A stretch of DNA of 64,000 bases from Leptolinea sp964420995. Its GTDB lineage: Bacteria; Chloroflexota; Anaerolineae; Anaerolineales; Anaerolineaceae. The position numbers and the translations under genes are program-made. Below, one piece after another: positions 48,266 through 58,143 of this stretch (positions are counted from its first letter, which is position 1; each line of letters opens with the position of its first letter). The notes under the pieces are model-generated. The model was given only the letters and a program-made list of their open reading frames with translations. It made no database searches and was not told the origin of the DNA. The stretch is from contig CAYQUX010000020.1 in assembly GCA_964420995.1 (NCBI GenBank), forward strand, positions 1 through 64,000, read 5' to 3'.

Positions 48266-49756
48266 ATGAAATCAACGGAGATTGTGCTGGAGATCAGGAA
48301 CCTGATTAAAGACTTCCCAGGTGTACGGGCGGTCAATGATGTCAGCTTCGACATAAAACGAAATACCATACACTGCCTGGTCGGAGAGAATGGTGCAGGA
48401 AAATCAACCTTGATTAAGATGCTGACTGGCGCGTACGGACGAACCAGTGGGCGGATTCTTCTCAATGGTGAAGAGTATAACCCCCGCAGCACACGTGATG
48501 CCAAGCTAAAGGGTATCAGTACGTTATTTCAGGAACTAAATGTAGTTAACCAACTCACTGTAGAAGAAAACCTCACATTGGGGATGGAAGACACCACATT
48601 CGGCTTCCTGAGAAAAACTGACAAAATCAACAAAATTCTCAAGGTATTAAACAGTATTGAGCCATCGATAAAACCAAAACAACTGGTTTCAAGCTTAAGT
48701 GTAGCGAAAAAACAAATTATTGAGATTGCAAAAGCTGTCGCCACAGAATCTGACATCATCATTATGGATGAACCGACGGCTGCCATCTCTGAGGCAGAAA
48801 TTGCCCGACTGTTTACGATTATCAAAGGTTTGCGGGAAAACAATGTAACAGTTATTTACATTTCTCATCGCCTGGATGAGATCTTTGAAATTGGAGATTA
48901 TGTCACGGTCATGCGTGACGGCAAGCATATTGAAACAAAACCCGTATCCCAGATCAAGGATCGCATGGAACTCATTAAGATGATGATCGGGAAAACGGTT
49001 TTTGAGCAATATACCCCCAAAGAAGAAAACAAACAGGAAACCATTCTTGAGGTCAAAGAGCTGACGAATCACAGGCTTAAAAATGTTTCCTTTAAAATCC
49101 GTGAGGGTGAAATCGTAGGTTTCTACGGATTGGTGGGTGCGGGTAAAACTGAACTTGCCCGCGCAATTTACGGGGTAGATGAATATAAAGGCGAGATTTT
49201 GTACAGGGGTAAGAAGTTCCTGCCTTCTCCGGAAAAAGCAATTTCAGCGGGTGTTACCCTGGTTCCTGAAGAAAGAAGATCCCAGGGCTTATTCACCATC
49301 CTGCCCATTCGTTGTAACGTTCCGGTAATGAATATGCAAAAGATATCCACGAACGGTTTCATAAATGATAGAACGGAACGGAATGTAACCGTTGAATATG
49401 TTGATAAATTAAAAATTGCAACAAACAGCATCGAAAAGGAAGCGTCCAAGCTCTCCGGGGGTAACCAGCAAAAAGTTGTTCTGTCAAAATGTCTGTTTGC
49501 CGATGCCGATTTGTTGATGCTTGACGAACCCACGCGGGGTATTGATGTAGGGGCAAAAAGCGAGATTTACAGTCTCATCCGCAGACTTTCCAAAGAAGGA
49601 AAGACGATCATCATCTTTTCTTCGGAACTGCCTGAGGTCATCAATATCTGCGACACCATTCACCTTCTTTATGATGGAAGACTGAAGTCCACATTGCAAA
49701 ATGGAAATGACATTAACAGCGAAAAAATCCTTCACATTGTGACTGGAGGGGAATAG
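48266..49756 (+). CDS. Sugar ABC transporter ATPase (RbsA/XylG type)
   Basis: This is a 496-residue twin-domain ATPase. Domain 1 has Walker A GENGAGKST, a degenerate signature (VSSLSVAKKQ) and Walker B IIIMDEPTAAIS. Domain 2 has the altered P-loop GLVGAGKTE, signature LSGGNQQKVVLSK and Walker B LLMLDEPTRGIDVG. This arrangement is typical for carbohydrate-uptake type 2 importers. GGAG lies before the ATG. It is 2 bp upstream of the first permease gene. Confidence 0.95.
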   Translation: MKSTEIVLEIRNLIKDFPGVRAVNDVSFDIKRNTIHCLVGENGAGKSTLIKMLTGAYGRTSGRILLNGEEYNPRSTRDAKLKGISTLFQELNVVNQLTVEENLTLGMEDTTFGFLRKTDKINKILKVLNSIEPSIKPKQLVSSLSVAKKQIIEIAKAVATESDIIIMDEPTAAISEAEIARLFTIIKGLRENNVTVIYISHRLDEIFEIGDYVTVMRDGKHIETKPVSQIKDRMELIKMMIGKTVFEQYTPKEENKQETILEVKELTNHRLKNVSFKIREGEIVGFYGLVGAGKTELARAIYGVDEYKGEILYRGKKFLPSPEKAISAGVTLVPEERRSQGLFTILPIRCNVPVMNMQKISTNGFINDRTERNVTVEYVDKLKIATNSIEKEASKLSGGNQQKVVLSKCLFADADLLMLDEPTRGIDVGAKSEIYSLIRRLSKEGKTIIIFSSELPEVINICDTIHLLYDGRLKSTLQNGNDINSEKILHIVTGGE

Positions 49757-49758
49757 GT

Positions 49759-50781
49759 ATGGAAGAAAAACTGAGCAAGAAACTAGTTTTGGGCAACAAG
49801 CTCAGCGATGAAACATTCATCACCCTGAGTATGGTTGGGGTGTTGCTGCTCGTGTTCACGTTAGCCAGTTTCGTTGTTCCCAATTTTTATAAACCTCAGA
49901 ACATTCTCAATCTGATTACCAATAACTGGTATCTGGTCATATTGGGTATTGGCGTCACGTTCCTGTTAATTACCGGGAATCTGGATATGTCAGTGGGTGG
50001 AAACATCGCATTGACCGGCGTTCTGGCCGTTTATTTTTGCCAGGGGTATAACGTTTCGGAAAACCCATTGGCCAATGGGTTGGGATTGCCCTATGCAGTG
50101 GCTGTTATCCTGGCTCTGTTATGTGCCATGGGTGTTGGTGCCATCAATGCCTTTTTCATTGCCAAACTGAAAGTTCCCTCCATTATTGTCACACTCGGCA
50201 CCATGATGTTGGCCCGCGGAACAGCCCAGGTATTGACCCAGGGCGCGCAACGAAATACGAGCCTGCCCGATGCCTTTGGTGTACTTGGAGAAACCATGCT
50301 GCCGGGCACAAATATCCAACTATCGGTGTTGGTGATGCTTACCCTGATAGTCATCGCGCTAATTATTGAAAAGAAGACAATTTTTGGAAGGCGGATCTAT
50401 CTTATCGGCGCCAACCCGGAAGCAGCCAGCCTCTCAGGCATCAATGTTACAAAATACATCTCCATACTTTACATACTAAACGGTTTACTGGCCGGAATTA
50501 CAGGCATTCTGCTGGCTTCCGAATTCAAAGCCGGTGTCTCCAGCCGCGCATTGGGGTATGAATTTGACGCGCTGGTTATAGCGCTTCTTGGCGGTGTCAG
50601 CATCGCGGGTGGTTTTGGGTCTGTAGAGGGAATGTTTGTCGGTGCACTCATCCTTTCTGTGGTAACGACATCTGCCACAGGGCTCTTGCTATCGCCAGAC
50701 TGGCAATTCACACTCAAAGCGATTGTTACCTTCATTGCGATTCTTGCGCAGCGTTTCGCTCTGGATAAAAGAAAAGGATAA
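49759..50781 (+). CDS. Sugar ABC transporter permease 1 (RbsC type)
   Basis: This is a 340-residue membrane protein with about 9-10 helices. The family signature is present: LLITGNLDMSVGGNIALTGVL near residue 70, then the EAAxxxG-like region GANPEAASLSGINVTKYISILYILNGLLAGITGILLAS, which contacts the ATPase, and the closing LLGGVSIAGGFGSVEGMFVGAL. With the second permease at 50815 it forms the heterodimeric channel. GGAGGGGAATAG lies before the ATG. Confidence 0.93.
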   Translation: MEEKLSKKLVLGNKLSDETFITLSMVGVLLLVFTLASFVVPNFYKPQNILNLITNNWYLVILGIGVTFLLITGNLDMSVGGNIALTGVLAVYFCQGYNVSENPLANGLGLPYAVAVILALLCAMGVGAINAFFIAKLKVPSIIVTLGTMMLARGTAQVLTQGAQRNTSLPDAFGVLGETMLPGTNIQLSVLVMLTLIVIALIIEKKTIFGRRIYLIGANPEAASLSGINVTKYISILYILNGLLAGITGILLASEFKAGVSSRALGYEFDALVIALLGGVSIAGGFGSVEGMFVGALILSVVTTSATGLLLSPDWQFTLKAIVTFIAILAQRFALDKRKG

Positions 50782-50814
50782 GGGTGCATTGCATCTTTTC
50801 GAGGAGCAGGCAAC

Positions 50815-51852
50815 GTGAAAACTGAAAATGCAAATTTACAACAAATTCAAATGGATCGCTCAACATCAATCAGAACAGTCGTAAAGCAATACTATATCTT
50901 TGCAGTATTGATCCTGATTGTTTTTATCTTCAGCATGATGAAGTTGGACCAGGTTGAATTTTTTGAACCGGGACACTTCCTCAGCCCTGATAGTGTCATT
51001 AACATTCTTCGCAGCGCCGTACCGATACTTACCCTCAGTGGTGCTTTCACGCTTCTTATGATCTCCGGGAACATAGACCTTTCCGTTGGCAGCGCCATGA
51101 GTTTAAGCGCTGTGGTTTATGCCTGGATGATCCTGAACGGGTACTCTTTCCTGCCGGCGTTTTTAGTAACCCTGGTGGCTGGAATCATCATGGGATACCT
51201 TAACGGTTATCTGGTGATGAAATTACGCATCACCCCTGTAATTGCCACATTGATAACACTCAGTCTGTTCAAAGGCATTGCGCTATTGATTGTGCCGGAT
51301 GGACTCTCCGCAATCAAATCGACAGCGACTCAAGAAATGCCAGCCTGGATTAATGATTATGGGCGGGAAGAGGTTTTATTTGGACTGCCATGGGCGTTCT
51401 GGATCGCGGTGGCTGTGATAATCATCTGGTTGGTTATCCAGAAAAAGATGGTTTTGGGCAAGTATGCTGCCGCCATTGGGGGCAACCGTCTGGCAGCCGA
51501 ACTGTCTGGAATTAACGCAGTACGGGTGGGTTGGATAATTTACATATTGGTGGGTTTGTTTGCCGCGCTGGCAGGAATCGCGCGAGGTAGCTATATGTCG
51601 CTGGGTGATCCTCTATCGGGAGATGGCATGGAGACATCGTGCATTATTGCCGTGCTTTTGGGTGGAACCGCATTCTCTGGTGGTGAGGGATCGACATTAA
51701 AAACAACGATTGGCGCACTCATTATTATCTGTGTGACTACAGGTTTGATGACCGTAATCCCTGCCTACTGGCAAATGGTAGCCATGGGCAGCGTGCTGCT
51801 GATTGCTGTCGTAATCAATACACTGCTTTCAAATGAAAAAGTAAAAGCATAA
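50815..51852 (+). CDS. Sugar ABC transporter permease 2 (RbsC type)
   Basis: This is a 345-residue membrane protein related to the one at 49759, with FTLLMISGNIDLSVGSAMSLSAVVYAW, IGGNRLAAELSGINAVRVGWIIYILVGLFAALAGIARGS and LLGGTAFSGGEGSTLKTTIGAL. It starts with GTG after GAGGAG. Two different RbsC-type permeases in one system is less common than a homodimer but is known. It lies 57 bp before the UlaE-like gene, supporting uptake of the sugar that this pathway breaks down. Confidence 0.93.
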   Translation: MKTENANLQQIQMDRSTSIRTVVKQYYIFAVLILIVFIFSMMKLDQVEFFEPGHFLSPDSVINILRSAVPILTLSGAFTLLMISGNIDLSVGSAMSLSAVVYAWMILNGYSFLPAFLVTLVAGIIMGYLNGYLVMKLRITPVIATLITLSLFKGIALLIVPDGLSAIKSTATQEMPAWINDYGREEVLFGLPWAFWIAVAVIIIWLVIQKKMVLGKYAAAIGGNRLAAELSGINAVRVGWIIYILVGLFAALAGIARGSYMSLGDPLSGDGMETSCIIAVLLGGTAFSGGEGSTLKTTIGALIIICVTTGLMTVIPAYWQMVAMGSVLLIAVVINTLLSNEKVKA

Positions 51853-51908
51853 AGTCAGGTTTCAATGAAATTTTGGATATCCCTCATCATTGCATTGGAG
51901 AATCAGTC

Positions 51909-52787
51909 ATGTTCAAAATGCCCGTAGGTTTGTATGAAAAAGCGTTACCCGACGAACTGTCGTGGGAAGAACGTTTAGAAGCTGCCGGTCGGGCTGGGTA
52001 TGACTTTGTCGAGATTTCAATTGACGAAAGTGACGAACGGCTTTCAAGATTGGATTGGTCGAAAACTGAGCGGGCAGAGTTGCGTCATTCCATTGCCAAT
52101 ACGGGTATTCGTATCATGACCATGTGCTTAAGCGGTCACCGAAAATATCCGCTTGGCAGCCACTCACCATCCCTTTGCAAACAGGGTCAGGAGATTTTGC
52201 ATAAAGCGATTGACTTTGCCGGTGACATTGGACTGCGTGTGGTTCAGGTGATGGGGTACGACGTTTTCTATGAAACAAGTGATGAAGAAACCCGGGCAAA
52301 CTTTATTGAGGGGCTCTGGTTGGGATCGCAATGGGCCAGTCAATCCGGGGTAATGTTGGGGCTCGAAAACCTTGACACACCCTTCGTTGACAATATCAGT
52401 AAGGCATTGGAAATCATACGCGAGATCGACTCACCCTGGCTTCGCCTGTATCCAGATATTGGAAACCTTGCCGCGGCAGGATATTATCCGCCACAGGAGA
52501 TCAGGCTGGCTAAAAATCAAATATTGGGTGTTCATGTCAAAGATGCCATGCCAAAGGTAATCCGCGGAATACCTTACGAGAAAGGGATAGTACCTTTCAA
52601 AGAAACATTCCGGGCTTTGGCCGATATTGGCTTCTGGGGAATGCTTGGTATAGAAATGTGGGGTCAAATGCATACGGATGAAGACCCCATTCAGGCAGCC
52701 GCTGCCGCCCGAAAATTGGTGGATAGATTGGTGTCCGAAACCTGGCCAACCGGGCAGGCAATACTTCACCACATGGAAGACGTATGA
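51909..52787 (+). CDS. L-ribulose/L-xylulose-5-phosphate 3-epimerase (UlaE/SgbU type)
   Basis: This is a 292-residue TIM-barrel epimerase of the AP-endonuclease-2-like family. The match to UlaE/SgbU is clear: PVGLYEKALP at the start, FVEISIDESDERLSRLDWS, MCLSGHRKYPLGS, VQVMGYDVFYE, and the metal-binding Glu, Asp and His in GLENLDTPF, YPDIGNLAA and GVHVKDA, with a last Glu in GIEMWGQM. It converts L-xylulose-5-P to L-ribulose-5-P after the UlaD-type decarboxylase. ATG 51909 follows TTGGAG. It overlaps the next gene by four bases. Confidence 0.93.
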   Translation: MFKMPVGLYEKALPDELSWEERLEAAGRAGYDFVEISIDESDERLSRLDWSKTERAELRHSIANTGIRIMTMCLSGHRKYPLGSHSPSLCKQGQEILHKAIDFAGDIGLRVVQVMGYDVFYETSDEETRANFIEGLWLGSQWASQSGVMLGLENLDTPFVDNISKALEIIREIDSPWLRLYPDIGNLAAAGYYPPQEIRLAKNQILGVHVKDAMPKVIRGIPYEKGIVPFKETFRALADIGFWGMLGIEMWGQMHTDEDPIQAAAAARKLVDRLVSETWPTGQAILHHMEDV

Positions 52788-53695
52788 ATATGACAAACCC
52801 CGAATCAAACAATATTCCTGAAGTATTGATTATCCCTGGGGACCGGTATTTCCCGGAAGGCGTGACTGTTTCTTCCAATGGGACATTCTATGCGGGAAGT
52901 CTCTATGAAGGCTGCATTTTGAGATGCCTGCCTGGAAAATCCAAAATGGAACCGTTTATCGAGCCAGGAGCAAATGGCCTTGTTTCTGTTCTTGGTTTAT
53001 GGGCAGATGAAACGCGGAATATTCTTTGGGCATGTTCATCTGATTTTGGTAATGGCAAGTTGGCCGGATCAGCCGCGGTGGGGATTAAAGCTTTCGATCT
53101 GCAAACAGGCGAACCAAAGGGAAGTTACGATTTGCCCGGCGGCGGCTTTGCCAATGATCTAACGTTTGATTCTCACGGCAATCTCTATGTAACTGACTCA
53201 TGGTCACCACGCATATTGCGACTGACATCTGGTGGGACTTCATTAGAGGAGTGGATAAACGATCCAAAACTTGGTACCGACCAATGGAGCCTGAATGGGA
53301 TTGATTACGACAAATCGCAAAATGTAATTTTTACGGTTAACCAGAGAAAAGGCGAACTGTTCCGCATCCCGATACTAGACAATGGATGCTCTGGCGAAGT
53401 GACGCAAATCAGGACATCACAAGAAATTCGGAGACCGGATGGATTGAAGGTGATCGGGCCAAACCTTCTGGCGGCTGCAGAAGGTGGGGCAGGTGGAATG
53501 GCGGTCATGCGGATTGATGGTGATACGGCTGATGTACGCAGGATAGCCGCAGGACTGGATGCGGTAACAACCTTTGCTTATTACCAGGGGAATGCCTGGG
53601 TAGTTGAAGGGCAATCAGATCATTTTTGGGACCCGGATAATGCCGGACCAGAGGCATCACCGCCTTTCAGAATCGTGAAGGTTCCACTCGATTGA
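52784..53695 (+). CDS. SMP-30/gluconolactonase-like beta-propeller protein
   Basis: This is a 303-residue six-bladed propeller. FPEGVTVSSNGTFYAGSLYEGCILR is the first blade with the conserved Glu; FANDLTFDSHGNLYVTDSWSPRILRL and LNGIDYDKSQNVIFTV carry the Asn and Asp metal ligands; RPDGLKVIGPNLLAAAEGG is typical of the fourth. SMP-30 and gluconolactonase hydrolyse sugar lactones. A lactone of gulonate or a similar acid would fit the sugar-acid pathway. There is no signal peptide. Its ATG overlaps the epimerase stop (ATGA), showing translational coupling. Confidence 0.85.
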   Translation: MNMTNPESNNIPEVLIIPGDRYFPEGVTVSSNGTFYAGSLYEGCILRCLPGKSKMEPFIEPGANGLVSVLGLWADETRNILWACSSDFGNGKLAGSAAVGIKAFDLQTGEPKGSYDLPGGGFANDLTFDSHGNLYVTDSWSPRILRLTSGGTSLEEWINDPKLGTDQWSLNGIDYDKSQNVIFTVNQRKGELFRIPILDNGCSGEVTQIRTSQEIRRPDGLKVIGPNLLAAAEGGAGGMAVMRIDGDTADVRRIAAGLDAVTTFAYYQGNAWVVEGQSDHFWDPDNAGPEASPPFRIVKVPLD

Positions 53696-53801
53696 TCAAC
53701 CGATGATTGCCTGCGGCGGGAGGCACATTTCAAAATATGTCGTAATCAGCCCGGGCGATATTCAGAAAAAACTATTGGAAAAGTATAACCGGAGAAACAT
53801 C

Positions 53802-54455
53802 ATGATCTTAGAACAATTACGTGAGACTGTCTGCAAATGCAATAAAGAATTGCCTGAAAATGGACTTGTCAAGATGACAAGTGGTAATGTGAGCGGACGG
53901 GATCCGGAAACTGGATACATTGTAATCAAACCCAGTGGTTACACTTTCAGTGAATTAACACCCGCCCATATGGTGGTGGTTGATCTGGAAGGCCGTGTTG
54001 TTGAAGGTGATTTGAAGCCATCAACAGATACGGATACCCATTTGTACGTTTACCGCTATCGCCCTGATGTATTTGGTATGGTGCATACACACTCTCCATA
54101 TGCGAGCAGCTTTGCCGCATTGGGACAGCCGATCCCAGCCTGCTTGACGGCATCTGCCATGCTGGGCGGTGAAATTCCTCTGGGCGGGTACGCTCCCATT
54201 GGAGGTGCGGATATTGGACAGGAAATTATTAACAAAATTGGCAATGCATTGGCCATAGTCATGCAAAATCATGGTGTCTTTACAATTGGATCTTCCCCCC
54301 AGGAGGCGACAAAGATGGCCGTCGAAGTTGAGGAAATCGCAAAAATTTCCCACCTGGCGTTAACCCGTGGAAAGCCAATTATTCTATCCACCGAGCAGAT
54401 TAATTATATGGTGGACTTGTATAAAAACGAATATGGGCAACGGGTGAGTGAGTAG
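53802..54455 (+). CDS. L-ribulose-5-phosphate 4-epimerase (AraD/UlaF type)
   Basis: This is a 217-residue class II aldolase/epimerase-fold protein. KMTSGNVSGRD, IKPSGYTFSELTPAHMVVVDL, PSTDTDTHLYVYRYRPDVFGMVHTHSPYASSFA (metal His pair) and AIVMQNHGVFTIG match AraD, UlaF and SgbE. It converts L-ribulose-5-P into D-xylulose-5-P, which enters the pentose phosphate pathway. An aldolase function is an alternative. ATG 53802 follows CGGAG; the longer frame to 53703 lacks a site. Confidence 0.93.
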   Translation: MILEQLRETVCKCNKELPENGLVKMTSGNVSGRDPETGYIVIKPSGYTFSELTPAHMVVVDLEGRVVEGDLKPSTDTDTHLYVYRYRPDVFGMVHTHSPYASSFAALGQPIPACLTASAMLGGEIPLGGYAPIGGADIGQEIINKIGNALAIVMQNHGVFTIGSSPQEATKMAVEVEEIAKISHLALTRGKPIILSTEQINYMVDLYKNEYGQRVSE

Positions 54456-54639
54456 TGATTTCGTAGAGGTCATGTTCTCATTCAATGATATTCCGGTTGG
54501 TATCCTGGATTTTTCCGTTGGTGTCCATTCGGGAATTAACAGAAAAATTGAAGAGAACCCCAAAAGACCACTCTGGTAGATGCCTGTGGTTGGCCCGGGG
54601 ACCAAATGGAAAAAAACAGTATCCGATTTAAAAGAAAAA

Positions 54640-55437
54640 ATGGAAAAAACAATGCCGCCATTGTCATTTATTAAACATCTTATTATCGATATGGATGGTG
54701 TCTTATATCTGGGCAACCAGCCCATGCCGGGTTTATGTGATTTCTTTTCATTTCTTCGTGAACGCTCCATCTCCTTTGTCCTCGCAACCAACAATTCAAC
54801 CCGAACCCCGAGGGAATATGTCAAAAAACTCGCAGGCATGGGTGTGACAGTATTCGAGGAAGAAGTATTGGTTTCAGGGCAGGCTACAGCACGATTCCTG
54901 GCTCGTGAGTATCCCCGAGGAACAAAGGTTCATGTTTTTGGAATGCCTGCGTTGAAAACCGCAATAACCAATGAAGGGTTCATCCTTGCTGATGATGACG
55001 TGCCGCTGGTTGTTGCGAGCATGGATCGGGATGTTACTTATGAAAAACTTAAGCAGGCCGCTTTGTTGATCAGGAATGGTGCGCGTTTTATTGCGACGAA
55101 CCTTGACCCAACCAATCCATCGGAAGAGGGATTATTACCAGGCACAGGTTCAATGATCGTTGCACTGGAAGCCGCTTCCGGTGTCAAGGCAAAGGCTATT
55201 GGCAAACCTGAACCGATCATGTACGAATTGGCAATAAACCAGATGAACGCAGATCGTGAAAAAACAGCTGTTATCGGTGATCGTGTGGATACAGATATTC
55301 TTGGAGGAAAAAGGGCAAACCTCACCACCATTTGCGTGCTGTCTGGTTCTTCCAATCGTGCTGAGGCCGAAGCCATGGGCACCGACATGATTTTTGATGA
55401 TATTGCTCACTTGTTGGAAATCTGGAAACAGGTATAG
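54640..55437 (+). CDS. HAD-IIA family phosphatase (NagD/AraL type)
   Basis: The protein has about 265 residues. The HAD motifs are IIDMDGVLYLG (nucleophile Asp and general acid Asp), ATNNSTRTP, GKPEPIMYELAI (Lys) and GDRVDTDILGG. The cap type IIA lies between motifs 2 and 3. AraL and NagD relatives remove phosphate from sugar phosphates and similar compounds, often to clear excess pathway intermediates. The start is uncertain: ATG 54640 and ATG 54652 are both in frame, without a clear ribosome binding site. Bases 54456-54639 hold no gene. Confidence 0.88.
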   Translation: MEKTMPPLSFIKHLIIDMDGVLYLGNQPMPGLCDFFSFLRERSISFVLATNNSTRTPREYVKKLAGMGVTVFEEEVLVSGQATARFLAREYPRGTKVHVFGMPALKTAITNEGFILADDDVPLVVASMDRDVTYEKLKQAALLIRNGARFIATNLDPTNPSEEGLLPGTGSMIVALEAASGVKAKAIGKPEPIMYELAINQMNADREKTAVIGDRVDTDILGGKRANLTTICVLSGSSNRAEAEAMGTDMIFDDIAHLLEIWKQV

Positions 55438-55718
55438 TGAATGACCGGGTGCATTTGAAGATGCGGGTTTGAAAAAGCGTTTTATATCAACCCCCTTAAG
55501 GGATTTTGAAAAAAAAGTGAGGAAAGGGCAATCGATAGCTTGGAAAAAATCCAGATTGATGCAGAAGTTTGTCGATTGCCGGAATCGACCTCCCCCGGGC
55601 AGTTTTATGCAAATGATTCTATCGCTTGAAACACTTGTTGCTAAACCCAAAGCCCATGCGAATTCTATAATGATCTGGTTTGGTTGATCCCAACCCTAAA
55701 AAAAAGGAAGGAGTCTTT

Positions 55719-56588
55719 ATGAAATTCCTAACTCTGGCAGAAATATTACAACCCTGTGTCGGGCAAGGTTGGGCTGTGGGGGCGTATGACACCTGTAACC
55801 TGGAAATCACGAAGGCCATCGCGGACGCGGCGGCGGCTGACCAGGCTCCTGCCATCATCATGATCTATCCGAATCATATACCGCTGAGTGAGTTGCCATC
55901 ATTAAAGAGGAATATCGAAGCGGAAGTCGAACGGGCGCAGATTCCGGTTGCGTTAGTCCTCGACCATGCCAAAACAATTGACCAGATTGAACACGCGATT
56001 GCTCTCGGGTTTTCAGGTGTCATGATCGACGCGTCATTGGCACCGTTGGAAGAAAATATTGCTCTAACCCGGCGTGCCGTTGAAATTGCTCATGCAAAAG
56101 GTGTTTCCGTTGAGGCAGAATTGGGGCATGTCGGCCAGGGTGACCAGATAGACAGCGCGAACCAGCCACAGGCCTACCTGACACGCGTTGAAGAAGCAGA
56201 GCGCTTTCTGTCCGAAACCGGTGTCGACGCGCTTGCAGTTTCGATTGGCACATTGCATGGTTTATATCGGGGAACACCGAAGCTTGACTTTGAACGTTTG
56301 GCTCAACTGCGTAAATCCTGTACGATACCACTGGTTCTTCACGGAGGGTCAGACACACCGGACTCGGATATTCGCCGGGCAATTGAAACAGGAATTGACA
56401 AGATAAATATCTGGACCGATGTGCGTATCCCATTTTTACAGGATATGAAAAAGACCCTGGAAGGTCCGATTGAGAAAATTGAAATAAGTGATTTGTATAG
56501 ATCCGCGCAGATGGTTGCGACTGATGTGATCCAAAAAAAGAACAGGCTTTTAGGCTCTGCTGGCAAAGCTGCTCTATATAAATATTGA
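55719..56588 (+). CDS. Class II (zinc) ketose-phosphate aldolase
   Basis: This is a 289-residue class II aldolase of the FbaA/GatY/KbaY family. Motifs: GAYDTCNLEITKAIADAA, VALVLDHAKTIDQIEHAI with the catalytic Asp and Zn-binding His, VEAELGHVGQGD, LAVSIGTLHGLYRG (Zn His) and VLHGGSDTPDSDIRRAIETGIDKINIWTDV. It would cleave a ketose phosphate into DHAP and an aldehyde, or the reverse. The true substrate is unknown. ATG 55719 follows GGAAGGAG; the TTG at 55680 is rejected. Bases 55438-55718 show no gene. Confidence 0.92.
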   Translation: MKFLTLAEILQPCVGQGWAVGAYDTCNLEITKAIADAAAADQAPAIIMIYPNHIPLSELPSLKRNIEAEVERAQIPVALVLDHAKTIDQIEHAIALGFSGVMIDASLAPLEENIALTRRAVEIAHAKGVSVEAELGHVGQGDQIDSANQPQAYLTRVEEAERFLSETGVDALAVSIGTLHGLYRGTPKLDFERLAQLRKSCTIPLVLHGGSDTPDSDIRRAIETGIDKINIWTDVRIPFLQDMKKTLEGPIEKIEISDLYRSAQMVATDVIQKKNRLLGSAGKAALYKY

Positions 56589-56605
56589 TTTTCCGGAGAT
56601 AAACT

Positions 56606-58129
56606 ATGGGTCAGTATCTACTAGGCATCGATAACGGAAGTACAGTCTCAAAAGCCGCCCTCTTTGATTTTTTTGGAAAAGAGATTGCCGTGGCGAGCTG
56701 CAAAGCAGAAACCATATTCCCATCTCCGGGGCGGACAGAGCGCAATATGGATTTGCTCTGGGAAAGTACCGCCTGCGCCATCCACGATGTGATCGCGAAA
56801 TCAGGTACCAGACCCCAAGAAATTGTGGCCGTTGGCAATACAGGGCATGGAAATGGCGTTTATCTGCTGGATAAAAAGGGTAATCCGCTTCGAAATGGAG
56901 TGTTATCCATGGATACCCGCGCAGCAGATATCGTAACGGAATGGAACGCGCGCAATCTACACGAGCAGGTATTTCCGTTTACGACCCAGTCTTTTTGGCC
57001 CGCTCAACCAAATGCCATTCTCGCCTGGTTGAAGAAGTTTGAACCACAAAATTATGAACGTATTGGTTCCATATTAATGATCAAGGACTATATCAAATAC
57101 CGCCTGACGGGGGAGATTACTGGCGATTTCACAGACATGAGCGCTACCAGTTTGATGGATGTTCGCAATCGATGCTATTCCAAAGAACTGATGCAGTTAT
57201 TCGATCTCTCTGAAGTATATGACGCTTTACCGCCGTTAAAACTGAGTTATGAGGTTTGTGGACATGTGACACCCTCAGCAGCTCAACTCACTGGACTGAA
57301 AGCTGGTACACCTGTAGTAGGGGGTGTGTTTGATGTGGATGCAAGCGCAATCGGCGCCGGTGGGATTAATGAAAATCAAGCCTGCCTGGTAATGGGCAGC
57401 TGGAGCATCAACGAGGTAATTACCAGGGATCCCATCGTTGATCCGAATTTATTCATGACCACTCTCTTCGCTGAGCCCGGTTTATTTGTGACAATAGAGG
57501 GCAGCGCGACGTCTGCAACAAATTTGGAGTGGTTTGTTAATCAATTTTGCGGTGAAGAGCGGGTTGAAGCAAAACGGCGTGGCATCTCAGTGTATGACGT
57601 ATGCAACGAAGAGGTGGGCAGCCTGCTTCCAGACAGTGCAAACATAATTTTCCACCCCTTCCTCTTTGGGTCCAACGTTCAGCCGTCAGCACGCTCAGGA
57701 TTTTACGGGGTGGCAGGCTGGCACACACGCGCACATCTCCTCCGGGCACTTTACGAGGGAGTAGTCTTTGGTCATCTAAATCACATTGAAAAATTGCGCA
57801 AAGCCGGAGGGCAAATCAACACCGCGAGACTTGCCGGCGGAGGCTCTCGGAGCCTGGTGTGGTCGCAAATGTTTGCCGACATGATTCAGGTACCCATTGA
57901 AATCACGGATGGAAATGAACTGGGAGCCCGTGGAGCCGCGCTTTCTGCCGGCATAGGCGCAGGTATCTACAAGAACTACGCGCAAGCTGTTCACGAGGCC
58001 GTATCGGTTGTCCGAACCCACGAACCCATTCCAGCCAATACCAGCATTTATCTGGCGCGATACGCCGAGTACGAGAGACTGATCAGGGTGATGCAGGAAC
58101 CATGGGAATTCTTGCATAAGCTGGACTGA
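56606..58129 (+). CDS. FGGY kinase, L-xylulose/3-keto-L-gulonate kinase type
   Basis: This is a 507-residue FGGY carbohydrate kinase. The similarity to LyxK/SgbK is extensive: LLGIDNGSTVSKAALFD at the phosphate loop, GNTGHGNGVYLLDKKGNPLRNGVLSMDTRA, GTPVVGGVFDVDASAIGAG, FLFGSNVQPSARSGFYGVAGWHTRAHLLRALYEGVVFGHLNHIEKLR, and the ATP-binding RLAGGGSRSLVWSQMFADM. In E. coli LyxK phosphorylates L-xylulose and 3-keto-L-gulonate, yielding the substrate of the SgbH-type decarboxylase. That fits the first gene of this operon. It is 17 bp after the aldolase. Confidence 0.92.
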   Translation: MGQYLLGIDNGSTVSKAALFDFFGKEIAVASCKAETIFPSPGRTERNMDLLWESTACAIHDVIAKSGTRPQEIVAVGNTGHGNGVYLLDKKGNPLRNGVLSMDTRAADIVTEWNARNLHEQVFPFTTQSFWPAQPNAILAWLKKFEPQNYERIGSILMIKDYIKYRLTGEITGDFTDMSATSLMDVRNRCYSKELMQLFDLSEVYDALPPLKLSYEVCGHVTPSAAQLTGLKAGTPVVGGVFDVDASAIGAGGINENQACLVMGSWSINEVITRDPIVDPNLFMTTLFAEPGLFVTIEGSATSATNLEWFVNQFCGEERVEAKRRGISVYDVCNEEVGSLLPDSANIIFHPFLFGSNVQPSARSGFYGVAGWHTRAHLLRALYEGVVFGHLNHIEKLRKAGGQINTARLAGGGSRSLVWSQMFADMIQVPIEITDGNELGARGAALSAGIGAGIYKNYAQAVHEAVSVVRTHEPIPANTSIYLARYAEYERLIRVMQEPWEFLHKLD

Positions 58130-58143
58130 TTTGAATTTTACGC